From the NCBI GenBank assembly GCA_947625195.1, contig CANQNK010000002.1, forward strand, positions 1 to 64,000: a DNA stretch of 64,000 nt, read 5' to 3'. The DNA comes from an uncultured Clostridia bacterium. GTDB taxonomy: Bacteria; Bacillota; Clostridia; Oscillospirales; Ruminococcaceae. Shown one piece after another: positions 18,524 to 28,284 of this stretch (its first letter is position 1; the number at the start of each line of letters is the position of its first letter). Made by a program: the position numbers and the translations under genes. Below the pieces are notes generated by a model. That model worked only from the letters and a program-made list of their open reading frames with translations, was not told where the DNA came from and searched no databases.

Positions 18524-18994
18524 ATGGCTCTTCGTACGATACTTAATAAAAGGGACGAGATACTTTCAAAAAAGTGCAGACCGGTCGACAAATTCGACTC
18601 AAAGCTTCATACGCTTTTAGACGATATGAAAGAAACGCTTTACAACGCCGATGGAGCCGGCCTTGCCGCACCGCAGGTTGGAATACTGAGACGTGTCTGT
18701 GTTATGGACGTTGGAGAGGGTTATATAGAGCTTATAAACCCTGAAATCATCGAAACGAGCGGAGAGCAGACCGGAGTTGAGGGTTGTCTTTCATGTCCGG
18801 GCGAGTGGGGATATGTTACCAGGCCGATGAATGTGACCTTTAAGGCTCAGGACAGATTCGGGAACTGGTATGAAAAATCGGTCGAGGGGCTTTTTGCAAG
18901 ATGTGTTATGCACGAGTGCGATCACTTGGAAGGAAAAATATTTTTAGATCTTGTGACCCGCTGGGTCGATCCAGAGGAGCTTGAGGACAAGTGA
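18524..18994 (+). CDS. def: peptide deformylase
   Basis: GAGLAAPQVG, EGCLSCPG, HECDHLEG motifs. Confidence 0.97.
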   Translation: MALRTILNKRDEILSKKCRPVDKFDSKLHTLLDDMKETLYNADGAGLAAPQVGILRRVCVMDVGEGYIELINPEIIETSGEQTGVEGCLSCPGEWGYVTRPMNVTFKAQDRFGNWYEKSVEGLFARCVMHECDHLEGKIFLDLVTRWVDPEELEDK

Positions 18995-19929
18995 GAATAA
19001 TTTTTATGGGTACGCCCGATTTTGCTGTTCCAACGCTGATGGCGCTTATTAAATCTGAGCACGAGATAGCGGCGGTATTCACCCAGCCGGATAAACCGAA
19101 GGGCAGGGGAATGAAGCTTACTTCTCCGCCCGTAAAGGAGCTTGCAGCCCGAAACGGCATTGAAGTATTTCAGCCGGTCAGCCTTAAAAAAGACGCCGGT
19201 GAGTATATAGACGCTATAAAAGCATTAAACCCCGATGTTATCGTGGTCGCGGCGTATGGGAAGATACTTCCCAAAGAGGTGCTTGATATTCCAAAATACG
19301 GCTGTGTAAACGTGCACGGCTCACTTTTGCCGAAGTACAGGGGAGCGGCGCCTATCCAGTGGGCGGTTTTAAACGGCGACGAGGTTACCGGAGTAACCAC
19401 TATGCTTATGTCTGAGGGGCTTGACACGGGAGATATTCTACTTAAAAGCGAAACCAAAATCGGCGAAAACGAAACGGCAGCAGAGCTTTTTGAAAGGCTT
19501 TCAGTTATTGGAGCAGAGCTTTTAATTAAAACGCTTTGCAGGCTTGAGACGGGGGATATCACCCCAAAAGCTCAGGACGACAACTTTGCAAGCTATGCGG
19601 GAATGCTCTCTAAGGATATGTGTTATCTTGATTTTTCAAAGGACGCATTTTCAGTTCACAAAAAAATATGCGGCCTTTCTGACTGGCCGTGTGCCTGTAC
19701 AACATTCTTAGGAAAAAGACTTAAGGTTTACCGCTCTGAGATCGTGGAAATTGACACGAGTGATATTTTAAACGGCAGTATAATAGACGAGAAAAGGTTT
19801 GTTGTCTCCTGTGCAGACAAAGCCGTGCGGTTTGTTATCGTGCAGCAGGAGGGCTTGAGAAAAATGAGTTCCGAGGATTTTTTAAGAGGACGAAAAATAC
19901 AGAGGGGAACAACGCTTGAATTTAATTAA
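18991..19929 (+). CDS. fmt: methionyl-tRNA formyltransferase
   Basis: MRIIFMGTPDFAVPTL; VNVHGSLLPKYRGAAPIQWAVLNGD. Confidence 0.97.
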   Translation: MRIIFMGTPDFAVPTLMALIKSEHEIAAVFTQPDKPKGRGMKLTSPPVKELAARNGIEVFQPVSLKKDAGEYIDAIKALNPDVIVVAAYGKILPKEVLDIPKYGCVNVHGSLLPKYRGAAPIQWAVLNGDEVTGVTTMLMSEGLDTGDILLKSETKIGENETAAELFERLSVIGAELLIKTLCRLETGDITPKAQDDNFASYAGMLSKDMCYLDFSKDAFSVHKKICGLSDWPCACTTFLGKRLKVYRSEIVEIDTSDILNGSIIDEKRFVVSCADKAVRFVIVQQEGLRKMSSEDFLRGRKIQRGTTLEFN

Positions 19930-19943
19930 AAGGAGATTAAGTT

Positions 19944-20690
19944 ATGTTTGGTTTGTTTTATTATGATTGGACAATACTGATTTTGATTCCGCCGATGATC
20001 TTCGCGCTTATTGCGCAGGCTAGGGTAAATTCGGCATACAGCAAATACTCAAAGGTCAAAAGCGCAAGAGGGCTTACTGCTCACGAGGTGGCAAGGCAGA
20101 TCCTTGATGCAAACGGTCTGACCTATATCAAAATAGAGCATGTTTCAGGAAAGCTTACCGACCACTACGACCCAAAGGCGGAAGTGGTTCGTCTTTCTGA
20201 CAGTGTTGACGGTAACGATTCTGTTGCGGCGATAGGTATAGCCGCTCACGAGTGCGGTCACGCAGTTCAGCATGCCCAGGGGTACGCTCCCGTAAAGATT
20301 CGCAGCGCTATGGTGCCTATCACAAATTTCGGTTCCAGTCTTTCGATGATCCTCATTTTGCTGGGACTTGTTTTGGTATTTGCGCAGAGAGCCGCAACAG
20401 CTGGTGGAATGTATAATTTCGGAATGACTATTGCGGTTATCGGAATTATGCTGTTTGCGCTTTCTACTGTATTTCAGCTTATTACTCTTCCCGTTGAGTT
20501 CAACGCTTCAAGCAGGGCGATAAAAACGCTCAACAGCTTTCATATTTTAGAGGATTCTGAAATTCCCATGGCAAGATCCGTTCTTTCTGCGGCGGCTCTT
20601 ACCTACGTGGCGGCTTTGGTGTCATCGCTGGCGACTCTTTTAAGACTGGTTCTTATCGTCCTTGGCGCCGGAAGGGGAAGGCGAAATTGA
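19944..20690 (+). CDS. zinc metallopeptidase (YugP-like membrane protein)
   Basis: AAHECGHAVQHAQGY HExxH-like motif; several TM segments. Confidence 0.9.
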   Translation: MFGLFYYDWTILILIPPMIFALIAQARVNSAYSKYSKVKSARGLTAHEVARQILDANGLTYIKIEHVSGKLTDHYDPKAEVVRLSDSVDGNDSVAAIGIAAHECGHAVQHAQGYAPVKIRSAMVPITNFGSSLSMILILLGLVLVFAQRAATAGGMYNFGMTIAVIGIMLFALSTVFQLITLPVEFNASSRAIKTLNSFHILEDSEIPMARSVLSAAALTYVAALVSSLATLLRLVLIVLGAGRGRRN

Positions 20691-21976
20691 CACAGCGGGG
20701 CTTGGTTTTAAAGCTTCTATTAAGACTTGAAGAGGATGGCGGATACTCAAATATTCTGCTTGACAATGAGCTTCAAAAACACGACCTTGACTTTCGGCAG
20801 AGAGCTTTTGCAACCGCACTTTTTTACGGAGTGATCGAGAGACGCATAACTCTTGATTATTACATTTCAAAGCTTTCTAAAACAAAGATACAAAAGCTTT
20901 CAAAGGCAATTTTGAATATTCTCAGAATGGGGATATATCAGATAGAGTTTATGGACTCGGTTCCGGATTCCGCAGCCGTAAACGAGAGCGTTATTCTTGC
21001 AAGGAAAAACCAAAACCCACGTTTATCGGGCTTTGTAAACGGAGTGCTTCGCTCATTTATCAGAGAAAAGGACAGCATAAATCTGCCGAGCGATATGCCT
21101 GACAGGCTGAGCGTTTTGTATTCCTGTCCAAAACCTCTTATCTCAAAGCTTTGCAGCGAATACGGCGATGAGGCCGCCGAGGGTTTTTTAAAAAATTCGC
21201 TTGATCCGGCAAAGGTTTTTATAAGAACAAATACGCTTAAAACAGACGCAAAGACACTATTGTCTAAGCTTGAGGCCGAGGGCGTAAAGGCTGATAGATG
21301 CGATTTTGACGAAAATGCGCTGATCGTGTCGGGAAGTATCTTTTCATCAAGCGCTTTTTCAAACGGTCTTTTTTACGTTCAGGATTATTCAAGTCAGCTT
21401 GCGGCAAAGCTTCTGGGGGCAGAAAGCGGCGAGAGAATACTTGATTTATGCTCAGCGCCCGGCGGAAAGGCTTTTACAATAGCTCTTGAGATGAGGGGAG
21501 TTGGCGAGATAGTCGCCTGCGACCTTTATAAGCACAAGGTATCTCTGATAAAAGACGGGGCAAAGCGCTTAGGGATTGACATTATAAACGCAAGGGTAAA
21601 TGATGCATCGGTTTATAACGAGAGCCTGGGTCAGTTTGACAGGGTGCTGTGCGATGTTCCCTGTTCCGGCTTCGGCATAATAAAAAGAAAGCCGGAGATT
21701 AAATATAAGCCGCTTGAAAAAACAAAAGATCTGCCCCGAATTCAGCGGAACATTCTAAAAAATGCAGCTTTATATCTAAAGCCGGGAGGAGTTCTTATAT
21801 ACTCCACCTGTACGTTAAGCAGGGCTGAAAACGAGGAGGTCATTGAAGACTTTCTTAAAAGAAATACGGATTATATTCCGGTTAATGAATTTGACGGCGG
21901 TTTTACAAAAACCGTTATGCCTGAGCATTTTGGCTCGGACGCATTCTTCATATCAAAAATAAGACGTATAGGTTAG
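20687..21976 (+). CDS. rsmB: 16S rRNA (cytosine(967)-C(5))-methyltransferase
   Basis: YVQDYSSQLAAKLLGAESGERILDLCSAPGGKAFTIA, DVPCSGFGIIKRKPEIK. Confidence 0.95.
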   Translation: MTQRGLVLKLLLRLEEDGGYSNILLDNELQKHDLDFRQRAFATALFYGVIERRITLDYYISKLSKTKIQKLSKAILNILRMGIYQIEFMDSVPDSAAVNESVILARKNQNPRLSGFVNGVLRSFIREKDSINLPSDMPDRLSVLYSCPKPLISKLCSEYGDEAAEGFLKNSLDPAKVFIRTNTLKTDAKTLLSKLEAEGVKADRCDFDENALIVSGSIFSSSAFSNGLFYVQDYSSQLAAKLLGAESGERILDLCSAPGGKAFTIALEMRGVGEIVACDLYKHKVSLIKDGAKRLGIDIINARVNDASVYNESLGQFDRVLCDVPCSGFGIIKRKPEIKYKPLEKTKDLPRIQRNILKNAALYLKPGGVLIYSTCTLSRAENEEVIEDFLKRNTDYIPVNEFDGGFTKTVMPEHFGSDAFFISKIRRIG

Positions 21977-23025
21977 TGGTGAGAAAATTGAGCGGCACAA
22001 ATAAAAAAGATATATTATCTCTTGAGTTTAGTGAGCTGGAGAACGAGATTTTAAAACTTGCAGAGCCTAAATTCCGTGCAAAGCAGATTTTTGACTGGCT
22101 TCACGTCAAGCGGGTGTCGGATTTTGGCGCTATGACTAACTTATCTGCACAGTTTAGAGAGAGAATTTCATCTTTGTTTTGTATAAAATCACTATTTGCG
22201 TTAAAAAGACTTGCGTCTGAGCAGGATAATACTGTAAAATATTTATATGAGCTTGATGATAATAACCGCATTGAAACGGTTATGATGGAATACGAACACG
22301 GCACAAGCCTTTGTATATCAACCCAGGTGGGATGCAGGATGGGGTGCAGATTTTGTGCTTCAACTATTGCGGGCTTTAAACGCAATCTTTCGCCCTCAGA
22401 AATGCTTTTGCAGGTTTATGAAACCGAAAGGCTTGAAGGCAAAAAAGTACAGAGCTTAGTCCTTATGGGAATAGGCGAGCCGTTGGATAATTTTGATAAT
22501 GTAGTTAAGTTTCTTAAGATATTAAGCGACGAGCGGGGAAAGAATTTATCTCTTCGGCACGTATCAATCTCGACCTGCGGGATAGTTCCGAAAATCGACG
22601 AGCTTGCAAGGCTGAAACTTGGCGTTACGCTTTCGGTTTCACTTCATGCGGGAAACGACAGGACAAGGTCTGAGATAATGCCGGTAAACAATAAATATAA
22701 CATAGGTGAGCTGATCGATGCCTGCAAAAGGTATTTTGATAAGACAGGCAGAAGGATCTCTTACGAGTATGCCGTTATAGACGGGGTAAACGACAGAAAG
22801 AAAAATGCGGCAGAGCTTTATTCTCTGCTTGGTGGGCAGAACTGCCACATAAACATTATTCCTGTAAATAAAATAAAAGAGCGAAGCTTTACTTCTGACA
22901 GAAAAAGCGCAAATCAGTTTAAAAAATATCTCGAGAGCTTTGGGATGAATGCTACGGTTAGAAGAACCTTGGGCAGCGACATAAACGCCGCCTGCGGACA
23001 GCTAAGGCGGGAATATGAAGTATGA
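21976..23025 (+). CDS. rlmN: 23S rRNA (adenine(2503)-C(2))-methyltransferase, radical SAM
   Basis: CISTQVGCRMGCRFCAS radical SAM motif; MGIGEPLDNFDNV. Confidence 0.96.
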   Translation: MVRKLSGTNKKDILSLEFSELENEILKLAEPKFRAKQIFDWLHVKRVSDFGAMTNLSAQFRERISSLFCIKSLFALKRLASEQDNTVKYLYELDDNNRIETVMMEYEHGTSLCISTQVGCRMGCRFCASTIAGFKRNLSPSEMLLQVYETERLEGKKVQSLVLMGIGEPLDNFDNVVKFLKILSDERGKNLSLRHVSISTCGIVPKIDELARLKLGVTLSVSLHAGNDRTRSEIMPVNNKYNIGELIDACKRYFDKTGRRISYEYAVIDGVNDRKKNAAELYSLLGGQNCHINIIPVNKIKERSFTSDRKSANQFKKYLESFGMNATVRRTLGSDINAACGQLRREYEV

Positions 23026-23042
23026 AGGGACGGTGATATGGT

Positions 23043-23771
23043 TTGTTTGTTACGGCTAAAAGCGACATCGGAATGCTGAGAGTGGAGAATCAGGATAATT
23101 TCAAGGTGGGAACTATTGGCGACAACACTGCAATATGCGTTGTGTGCGACGGTATGGGCGGAGCTTTGGCCGGCGGCGAGGCAAGCGAGGTGGCATCTAA
23201 CGTGGTGTTTGACCGGCTTAACTTAAGCTATCGTGAGGGGCTTAGCTCAAGAGCGGTGCAGAATATGCTTGTGACGGCGCTGAGAACCGCAAACACAGTG
23301 GTGTATGAGAAAAGCAGATCGGACAAGCTGAAAGAAGGTATGGGCACTACATGCGTTGCGGCGGTGGCTTCTAAAGACACGGCCTATATTGCAAGTGTTG
23401 GAGACAGCCGAGCCTATCTTCTTAACTCGGACGGAATAACCCAGATAACAAAAGACCATACTTTTGTTGAAATGCTTCAGCGTCAGGGAAAATATGACGA
23501 GAGCGACGCCGCGGCAAAGCATATGAGTCATATCATCACTAAGGCGATAGGTACTGAACAAACGGTGGACCCGGACTTTTTTGAAATACCGCTTGCGGAT
23601 AAATCTCTTATACTTCTTTGCTCTGACGGGCTTACGAATTACTTGTCTGATGAGCAGATTTATAATTTTGTATATGCAAATCCTCTTGAATCGGCAATGA
23701 ATGATATGATAAATTATTGCAACGATTCCGGCGGAAAGGACAACATAACGATAGCAATTATTGTAAACTGA
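23043..23771 (+). CDS. stp: PP2C-type Ser/Thr protein phosphatase
   Basis: VCDGMGGALAGGEAS, TKDHTFVEMLQRQG, LCSDGLTNYLSDEQI. Confidence 0.94.
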   Translation: MFVTAKSDIGMLRVENQDNFKVGTIGDNTAICVVCDGMGGALAGGEASEVASNVVFDRLNLSYREGLSSRAVQNMLVTALRTANTVVYEKSRSDKLKEGMGTTCVAAVASKDTAYIASVGDSRAYLLNSDGITQITKDHTFVEMLQRQGKYDESDAAAKHMSHIITKAIGTEQTVDPDFFEIPLADKSLILLCSDGLTNYLSDEQIYNFVYANPLESAMNDMINYCNDSGGKDNITIAIIVN

Positions 23772-23798
23772 TAGAACAAACGGGAGGAAACTTTTAAG

Positions 23799-25949
23799 AT
23801 GGATGCTTATATCGGAAAAAGACTAGACGGCAGATATGAAATTACTGAGCTTATCGGAATGGGCGGAATGGCCGACGTTTATAAGGCTGTTGATATTATG
23901 GAGGACAGAACCGTTGCAGTTAAAATCCTTAAGAATGAGTTTTCTGAAAACGAGGAGTTTTTAAGGCGCTTTCGCAACGAGAGCAAGGCTATTGCAGTGC
24001 TTTCTCATCCTAATATTGTAAAAATCTATGACGTGGGATTTTCGGATGAGGTTCAGTATATTGTTATGGAATACATAAACGGTATTACCCTCAAGGAATT
24101 TATTGAGCAGCAGGGAGTGTTGAGATGGAAGGACGCTTTGCACTTTATTACGCAGGTGCTGAAGGCTCTTCAGCACGCTCACGACAGAGGAATAGTTCAC
24201 AGAGATATAAAACCACAGAATATTATGCTTTTTACTGACGGCACCATAAAGGTCATGGATTTCGGAATCGCAAGGTTCTCTCGTCAGGACGGCAGAACGC
24301 TTTCAGACAAGACTATAGGTTCTGTTCACTATATTTCCCCGGAGCAGGCGAGAGGGGATATCACCGACGAAAAGAGCGATATTTACTCGGTAGGAGTAAT
24401 GCTGTATGAAATGCTTACCGGAGTTAAGCCGTTTGATGCGGAAAATCCCGTTGCCGTTGCGCTTATGCATATGCAGGAAAATGCCAAGAGACCCAGAGAC
24501 ATAGTTGCTACTATCCCGGAACCTTTAGAGGAAATAGTAATGCACGCTATGGAAAGAGAGCCTTCAAAAAGATACCAGTCTGCGTCTGAGATGCTTAAGG
24601 ATATTGAAACCTTCAGACACGATCCGGACGTCGTTTTCGGCTATACTTCCCAGCCGGATTCTGAGTCTACGATATTCTTTAACCCCATTACGGACGCCGG
24701 CGTAAACGGTGCGAAGGCTCCGGCAAAGCCTGTCGATGAGGAAGAGGAAAATTATGATGATGAAGAGTATGACGAGGAAGAAGAGGAAGAGGGGGAGAAA
24801 AAACGCTCTTACGTTATCCCTATTCTTGCGGCGGTTACTGTTGCGGTGGTAATAGTTGCGGCGTTTACCATATTCTTTATGGTTATGAAGTCGATGGGAG
24901 GTCTTTCGGGAAGCACGGGCACGATAGAAATCCCGAACTTTATCGGAATGAGCATAACCGATGCGAGAGAGCAGTACGGCGACAAGCTGAATCTTATTAC
25001 CTTTGACGAGAATAATGACGAATACGCTGAGGGCATAATATTTGAACAGAATATTGCCGACGGCGAGATAAAGAAAGAGGGAACCGAGATAACCCTTACA
25101 GTAAGTAAGGGCCCCAGAACAGAGATCGTTCCGGATCTTGCAAATCAGACTTATGAGGATGCGAGAAACGATCTTGAAAAGCTGGGCTTTAAGGCTTCTG
25201 AAACGCTTCAGAATTCAGATACCGTCGATGAGGGAAGAGTAATCAGAACCAATCCTGCCGTAAACGAGGAAGCCCCCGTTGGCTCTACCATAAAGGTGTT
25301 TGTGAGCAAGGGCCCGCTTCAGAAAACCGTAAAGGTTCCGGATGTTTTAGGAAAAACTAAAGGCGACGCTAAGGCGATCTTAGAGAAAAACAAGCTGACC
25401 GTTTCTTTTGAGGATGTTGATACCGATGAGGTGGAAAAGGGCAAGGTAGTTGCTCAGTCAATATCCGGAGGACAGTATGTTGATATTAAATCTGAGATTG
25501 TTTTGCAGATTTCTACGGGTGAGGCCGCTCAGGCAACGGTTTCGATTCCTGTTAACGTGCCAATAGATGCATGGGGCAGCTACGTTATCAATATTTCCGT
25601 AAACGGCTCACTGGTAAACACTCAGATCATAGATCAGGCTGAGGCATGGGCCGGCGGAAACATTTCAGTTACCGTTTCAGGAAAGGGTGAAGAAACAGTC
25701 GCGATTTCTATTACTAATAATGCAAGCGGACAGACGGCGGTTTACGGACAGTACAAGGTATCCTATAAGGACAAGGATTACGAGACCGTTTCAAATAACG
25801 TAAACTGCTTCGCGCAGATAACTCCGGATCCGCCGACAAATCCTCCTGAGACAGAGCCTCCTACAGACGCGGCTGTTGAGCCGGAAACAGAAGCTTATGC
25901 CGACAGCGGGGATTACGATCCGGAATACGATACAGCAGACGAAGAATAA
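23799..25949 (+). CDS. prkC: PASTA-domain Ser/Thr protein kinase
   Basis: Kinase motifs IVHRDIKPQNIM and DFGIARF; single TM segment; PASTA repeats; acidic juxtamembrane region. Confidence 0.96.
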   Translation: MDAYIGKRLDGRYEITELIGMGGMADVYKAVDIMEDRTVAVKILKNEFSENEEFLRRFRNESKAIAVLSHPNIVKIYDVGFSDEVQYIVMEYINGITLKEFIEQQGVLRWKDALHFITQVLKALQHAHDRGIVHRDIKPQNIMLFTDGTIKVMDFGIARFSRQDGRTLSDKTIGSVHYISPEQARGDITDEKSDIYSVGVMLYEMLTGVKPFDAENPVAVALMHMQENAKRPRDIVATIPEPLEEIVMHAMEREPSKRYQSASEMLKDIETFRHDPDVVFGYTSQPDSESTIFFNPITDAGVNGAKAPAKPVDEEEENYDDEEYDEEEEEEGEKKRSYVIPILAAVTVAVVIVAAFTIFFMVMKSMGGLSGSTGTIEIPNFIGMSITDAREQYGDKLNLITFDENNDEYAEGIIFEQNIADGEIKKEGTEITLTVSKGPRTEIVPDLANQTYEDARNDLEKLGFKASETLQNSDTVDEGRVIRTNPAVNEEAPVGSTIKVFVSKGPLQKTVKVPDVLGKTKGDAKAILEKNKLTVSFEDVDTDEVEKGKVVAQSISGGQYVDIKSEIVLQISTGEAAQATVSIPVNVPIDAWGSYVINISVNGSLVNTQIIDQAEAWAGGNISVTVSGKGEETVAISITNNASGQTAVYGQYKVSYKDKDYETVSNNVNCFAQITPDPPTNPPETEPPTDAAVEPETEAYADSGDYDPEYDTADEE

Positions 25950-26827
25950 TGCGGGGAATAATAGTTAAGCTTATCGGAGGCACATACAGCGTTTGTGCCT
26001 CCGACGCCGTATATGAATGCAAGGCAAGGGGCGTTTTCAGAAAAAAGGGAGTCGCTCCTGTGTGCGGCGACAACGTTTTGTTTGAGGTTTCATCTGACGG
26101 CAGCGGTGTGATTTATGAGGTTTTGCCGAGAAAATCAATCATAATAAGACCGCCTGTTGCAAATCTTGACTGTCTTGTGCTTGTAAATTCTGTAGCTGAA
26201 CCCAGCCCTAATTTTGAGCTGATAGATAAGTTTTCGGCGGTTGCGGTGTTTAAAAATATCGAGCCTGTTATCGTGTTTACGAAAACCGATCTGCAAAGCG
26301 CTGACAAGCTTTTAAAAATTTACAAAGATGTAGGGTTTAAATCGTTTTCCGTTGATAATATCACCGGCACCGGAGTTGATGAGCTGGGAGAATACTTGAA
26401 GGGGAAAATCTCTGCTTTTACCGGCAACACGGGCGTTGGAAAATCAAGTCTTTTAAACAATATTTTTGAAGGCCTTTGCCTTGACACTGCCGAGGTAAGC
26501 AAAAAGCTCGGGCGGGGAAAACATACAACACGACACACACAGCTTTATCCCTTAAACGGCGGAGGGTATATCGCTGATACGCCGGGGTTTTCTACATTTG
26601 AAACAAACAGATACGATATCATAAAAAAAGACGAGCTTGCTCAGTGTTTTCCCGAATTTGAAGAGTATACAGGCTGCTGCCGTTTTCCGGACTGTACTCA
26701 CACGGCGGAGCCTGGCTGTGAGGTGATTGAGGCGGTAAACAGCGGCAGGATATCAATGTCAAGATACCAAAGCTACAAGGCCATGTATAAAGAGGCTCAG
26801 AGCATAAAGGAATGGGAGATAAAGTGA
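25949..26827 (+). CDS. rsgA: ribosome small subunit-dependent GTPase A
   Basis: FTGNTGVGKSSLLNNI, ADTPGFST, C-terminal zinc motif CRFPDCTHTAEPGCEV. Confidence 0.95.
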   Translation: MRGIIVKLIGGTYSVCASDAVYECKARGVFRKKGVAPVCGDNVLFEVSSDGSGVIYEVLPRKSIIIRPPVANLDCLVLVNSVAEPSPNFELIDKFSAVAVFKNIEPVIVFTKTDLQSADKLLKIYKDVGFKSFSVDNITGTGVDELGEYLKGKISAFTGNTGVGKSSLLNNIFEGLCLDTAEVSKKLGRGKHTTRHTQLYPLNGGGYIADTPGFSTFETNRYDIIKKDELAQCFPEFEEYTGCCRFPDCTHTAEPGCEVIEAVNSGRISMSRYQSYKAMYKEAQSIKEWEIK

Positions 26828-27453
26828 CGGACAGCGTTTTTATATTTGCAGGACCCGATATAAGCGATCTTTCCTTTTTAAAGGAGTATGATCTTTCGCG
26901 CTGCTGCATTATCGCCGCAGACTGCGGTATGAAGCTTTTAAACAGGCTGGGTATAACTCCCCATGCTGTCATCGGAGATTTTGATTCTATGGACGCCCCA
27001 AGCGTTGATATTTGCAGAGTTATAAGGCACAAGGTGGAAAAGGACGACACCGACACAATGCTTTGTATTCGCTATGCGCTTGACATTGGGGCAAGTGACA
27101 TAACGATAGTCTCCGGAATAGGCGGAAGACTTGATCACACCATAGCAAATATTCAAAGCCTTAGCTTTATTTTAAAAGCAGGTGCAAAAGGCAGAATAAT
27201 TTCAGCAGATGAGGAGGTTTTTCTTCTTGGTCCGGGAAGCTTTCGCTTTAACAGAAGGGACGGATTTTCAATGTCGCTTTTCAGTTACTCCGAGAAGGTC
27301 AGCGGCTTGAGCATTAGCGGAGCAAAGTATGAGGTTGAAAGCACAGATATAGACAATTCATTTCCGATAGGCGCAAGTAACAGTATAACTGAAGATTTTT
27401 GCAAGATTTCCTTTACCGATGGTACGCTGCTTGTAGTATTCTCAAGGCTTTAA
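26812..27453 (+). CDS. thiN: thiamine diphosphokinase
   Basis: IAADCGMKLLNRLGITPHAVIGDFDSM, VEKDDTDTMLCI, GRLDHTIANIQ. Confidence 0.93.
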   Translation: MGDKVTDSVFIFAGPDISDLSFLKEYDLSRCCIIAADCGMKLLNRLGITPHAVIGDFDSMDAPSVDICRVIRHKVEKDDTDTMLCIRYALDIGASDITIVSGIGGRLDHTIANIQSLSFILKAGAKGRIISADEEVFLLGPGSFRFNRRDGFSMSLFSYSEKVSGLSISGAKYEVESTDIDNSFPIGASNSITEDFCKISFTDGTLLVVFSRL

Positions 27454-27479
27454 CCTTTTTTTGCTTTGCGCATATCATA
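27452..27479 (+). promoter_or_regulatory. putative mother-cell (sigma-K/E-like) promoter for spoVM
   Basis: AAC - 16 nt - CATATCATA matches AC...CATAnnnTA architecture. Confidence 0.45.
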
Positions 27480-27508
27480 GTATTATCAAGCGTTTAGGAG
27501 ATGATACT

Positions 27509-27592
27509 GTGAAAATTGTTATAGTAAAGCCGGGAGTAATTCTTTCCGGCATTTTAAGAATCGTTTATAACATAAAGAAGGTAAATACATAA
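27509..27592 (+). CDS. spoVM: stage V sporulation protein M, 27 aa
   Basis: GTG start after TTTAGGAG; MKIVIVKPGVILSGILRIVYNIKKVNT resembles the SpoVM amphipathic peptide; directly downstream of thiN as in other spore formers; below the ORF-track length cutoff. Confidence 0.88.
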   Translation: MKIVIVKPGVILSGILRIVYNIKKVNT

Positions 27593-27600
27593 GGCTTGTC

Positions 27601-27625
27601 GAGCGGATTTTTCTCCGCTCTTTTT
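27601..27625 (+). terminator. terminator after spoVM
   Basis: GAGCGG-atttttct-CCGCTC-TTTTT. Confidence 0.8.
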
Positions 27626-27669
27626 CATATAAAAACAACCCCTTGAATAAACTATTCAGGGGCTTTACT

Positions 27670-28251
27670 ATGATAAGTTTTAAAATCGGAAAAACAAACC
27701 TCACTCTATGCTTTTCTTTTTTAGCGGTTGTTACCCTTTGCGTTTTGCTTTACGGAGAAAGGATAATATTGCTTTCTGTTATATCCTGTCTTCTGCACGA
27801 GTGCGGACATATCATCGCTATGAAAGCTTTCGGCGTCAGCATAAGGGAAGTACGCCTTTACGGCGGCGGTATGAAAATAACCTGTGCGCCCAAGCTCTTG
27901 ACGTTTTCAAAGGAATTGTCGATTGCACTTAGCGGGGCGGCACTTAACTTTCTTATCTGCATTTTAAGTGCTTTTTATTTTAAAACGCTGTCTGTTATAA
28001 ATCTTACTCTTGGTACTTTCAATCTTCTTCCCATAGGATACCTCGACGGGGGCAGGGCAACTGATCTTATTTTGGAAAGGTTTCCAAAGATGAGTGTTCC
28101 TCTTATCTTATTGAAAGTAATGGCGGCGTTATTATTATCACTTTTGATTGCCTATGCCGTGTTAAGAGGCTGGATTAACCTGAGCGTTTTTGTAACAGCG
28201 GCGTTTTTAGCCGTATCGGAAGCCTTGATATACACAAAGAAGGCGGCGTAA
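27670..28251 (+). CDS. M50 family site-2-type metalloprotease (SpoIVFB-like)
   Basis: SCLLHECGHIIAMKAFGVSIREVRLYGGGMKI; LLPIGYLDGGRATD; TM segments. Confidence 0.82.
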   Translation: MISFKIGKTNLTLCFSFLAVVTLCVLLYGERIILLSVISCLLHECGHIIAMKAFGVSIREVRLYGGGMKITCAPKLLTFSKELSIALSGAALNFLICILSAFYFKTLSVINLTLGTFNLLPIGYLDGGRATDLILERFPKMSVPLILLKVMAALLLSLLIAYAVLRGWINLSVFVTAAFLAVSEALIYTKKAA

Positions 28252-28270
28252 AATAATCACGCCGCCTTTT
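28240..28270. terminator. bidirectional terminator
   Basis: AAGGCGGCGT...ACGCCGCCTT between convergent genes. Confidence 0.8.
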
Positions 28271-28284
28271 GTTATATTTTAGAG

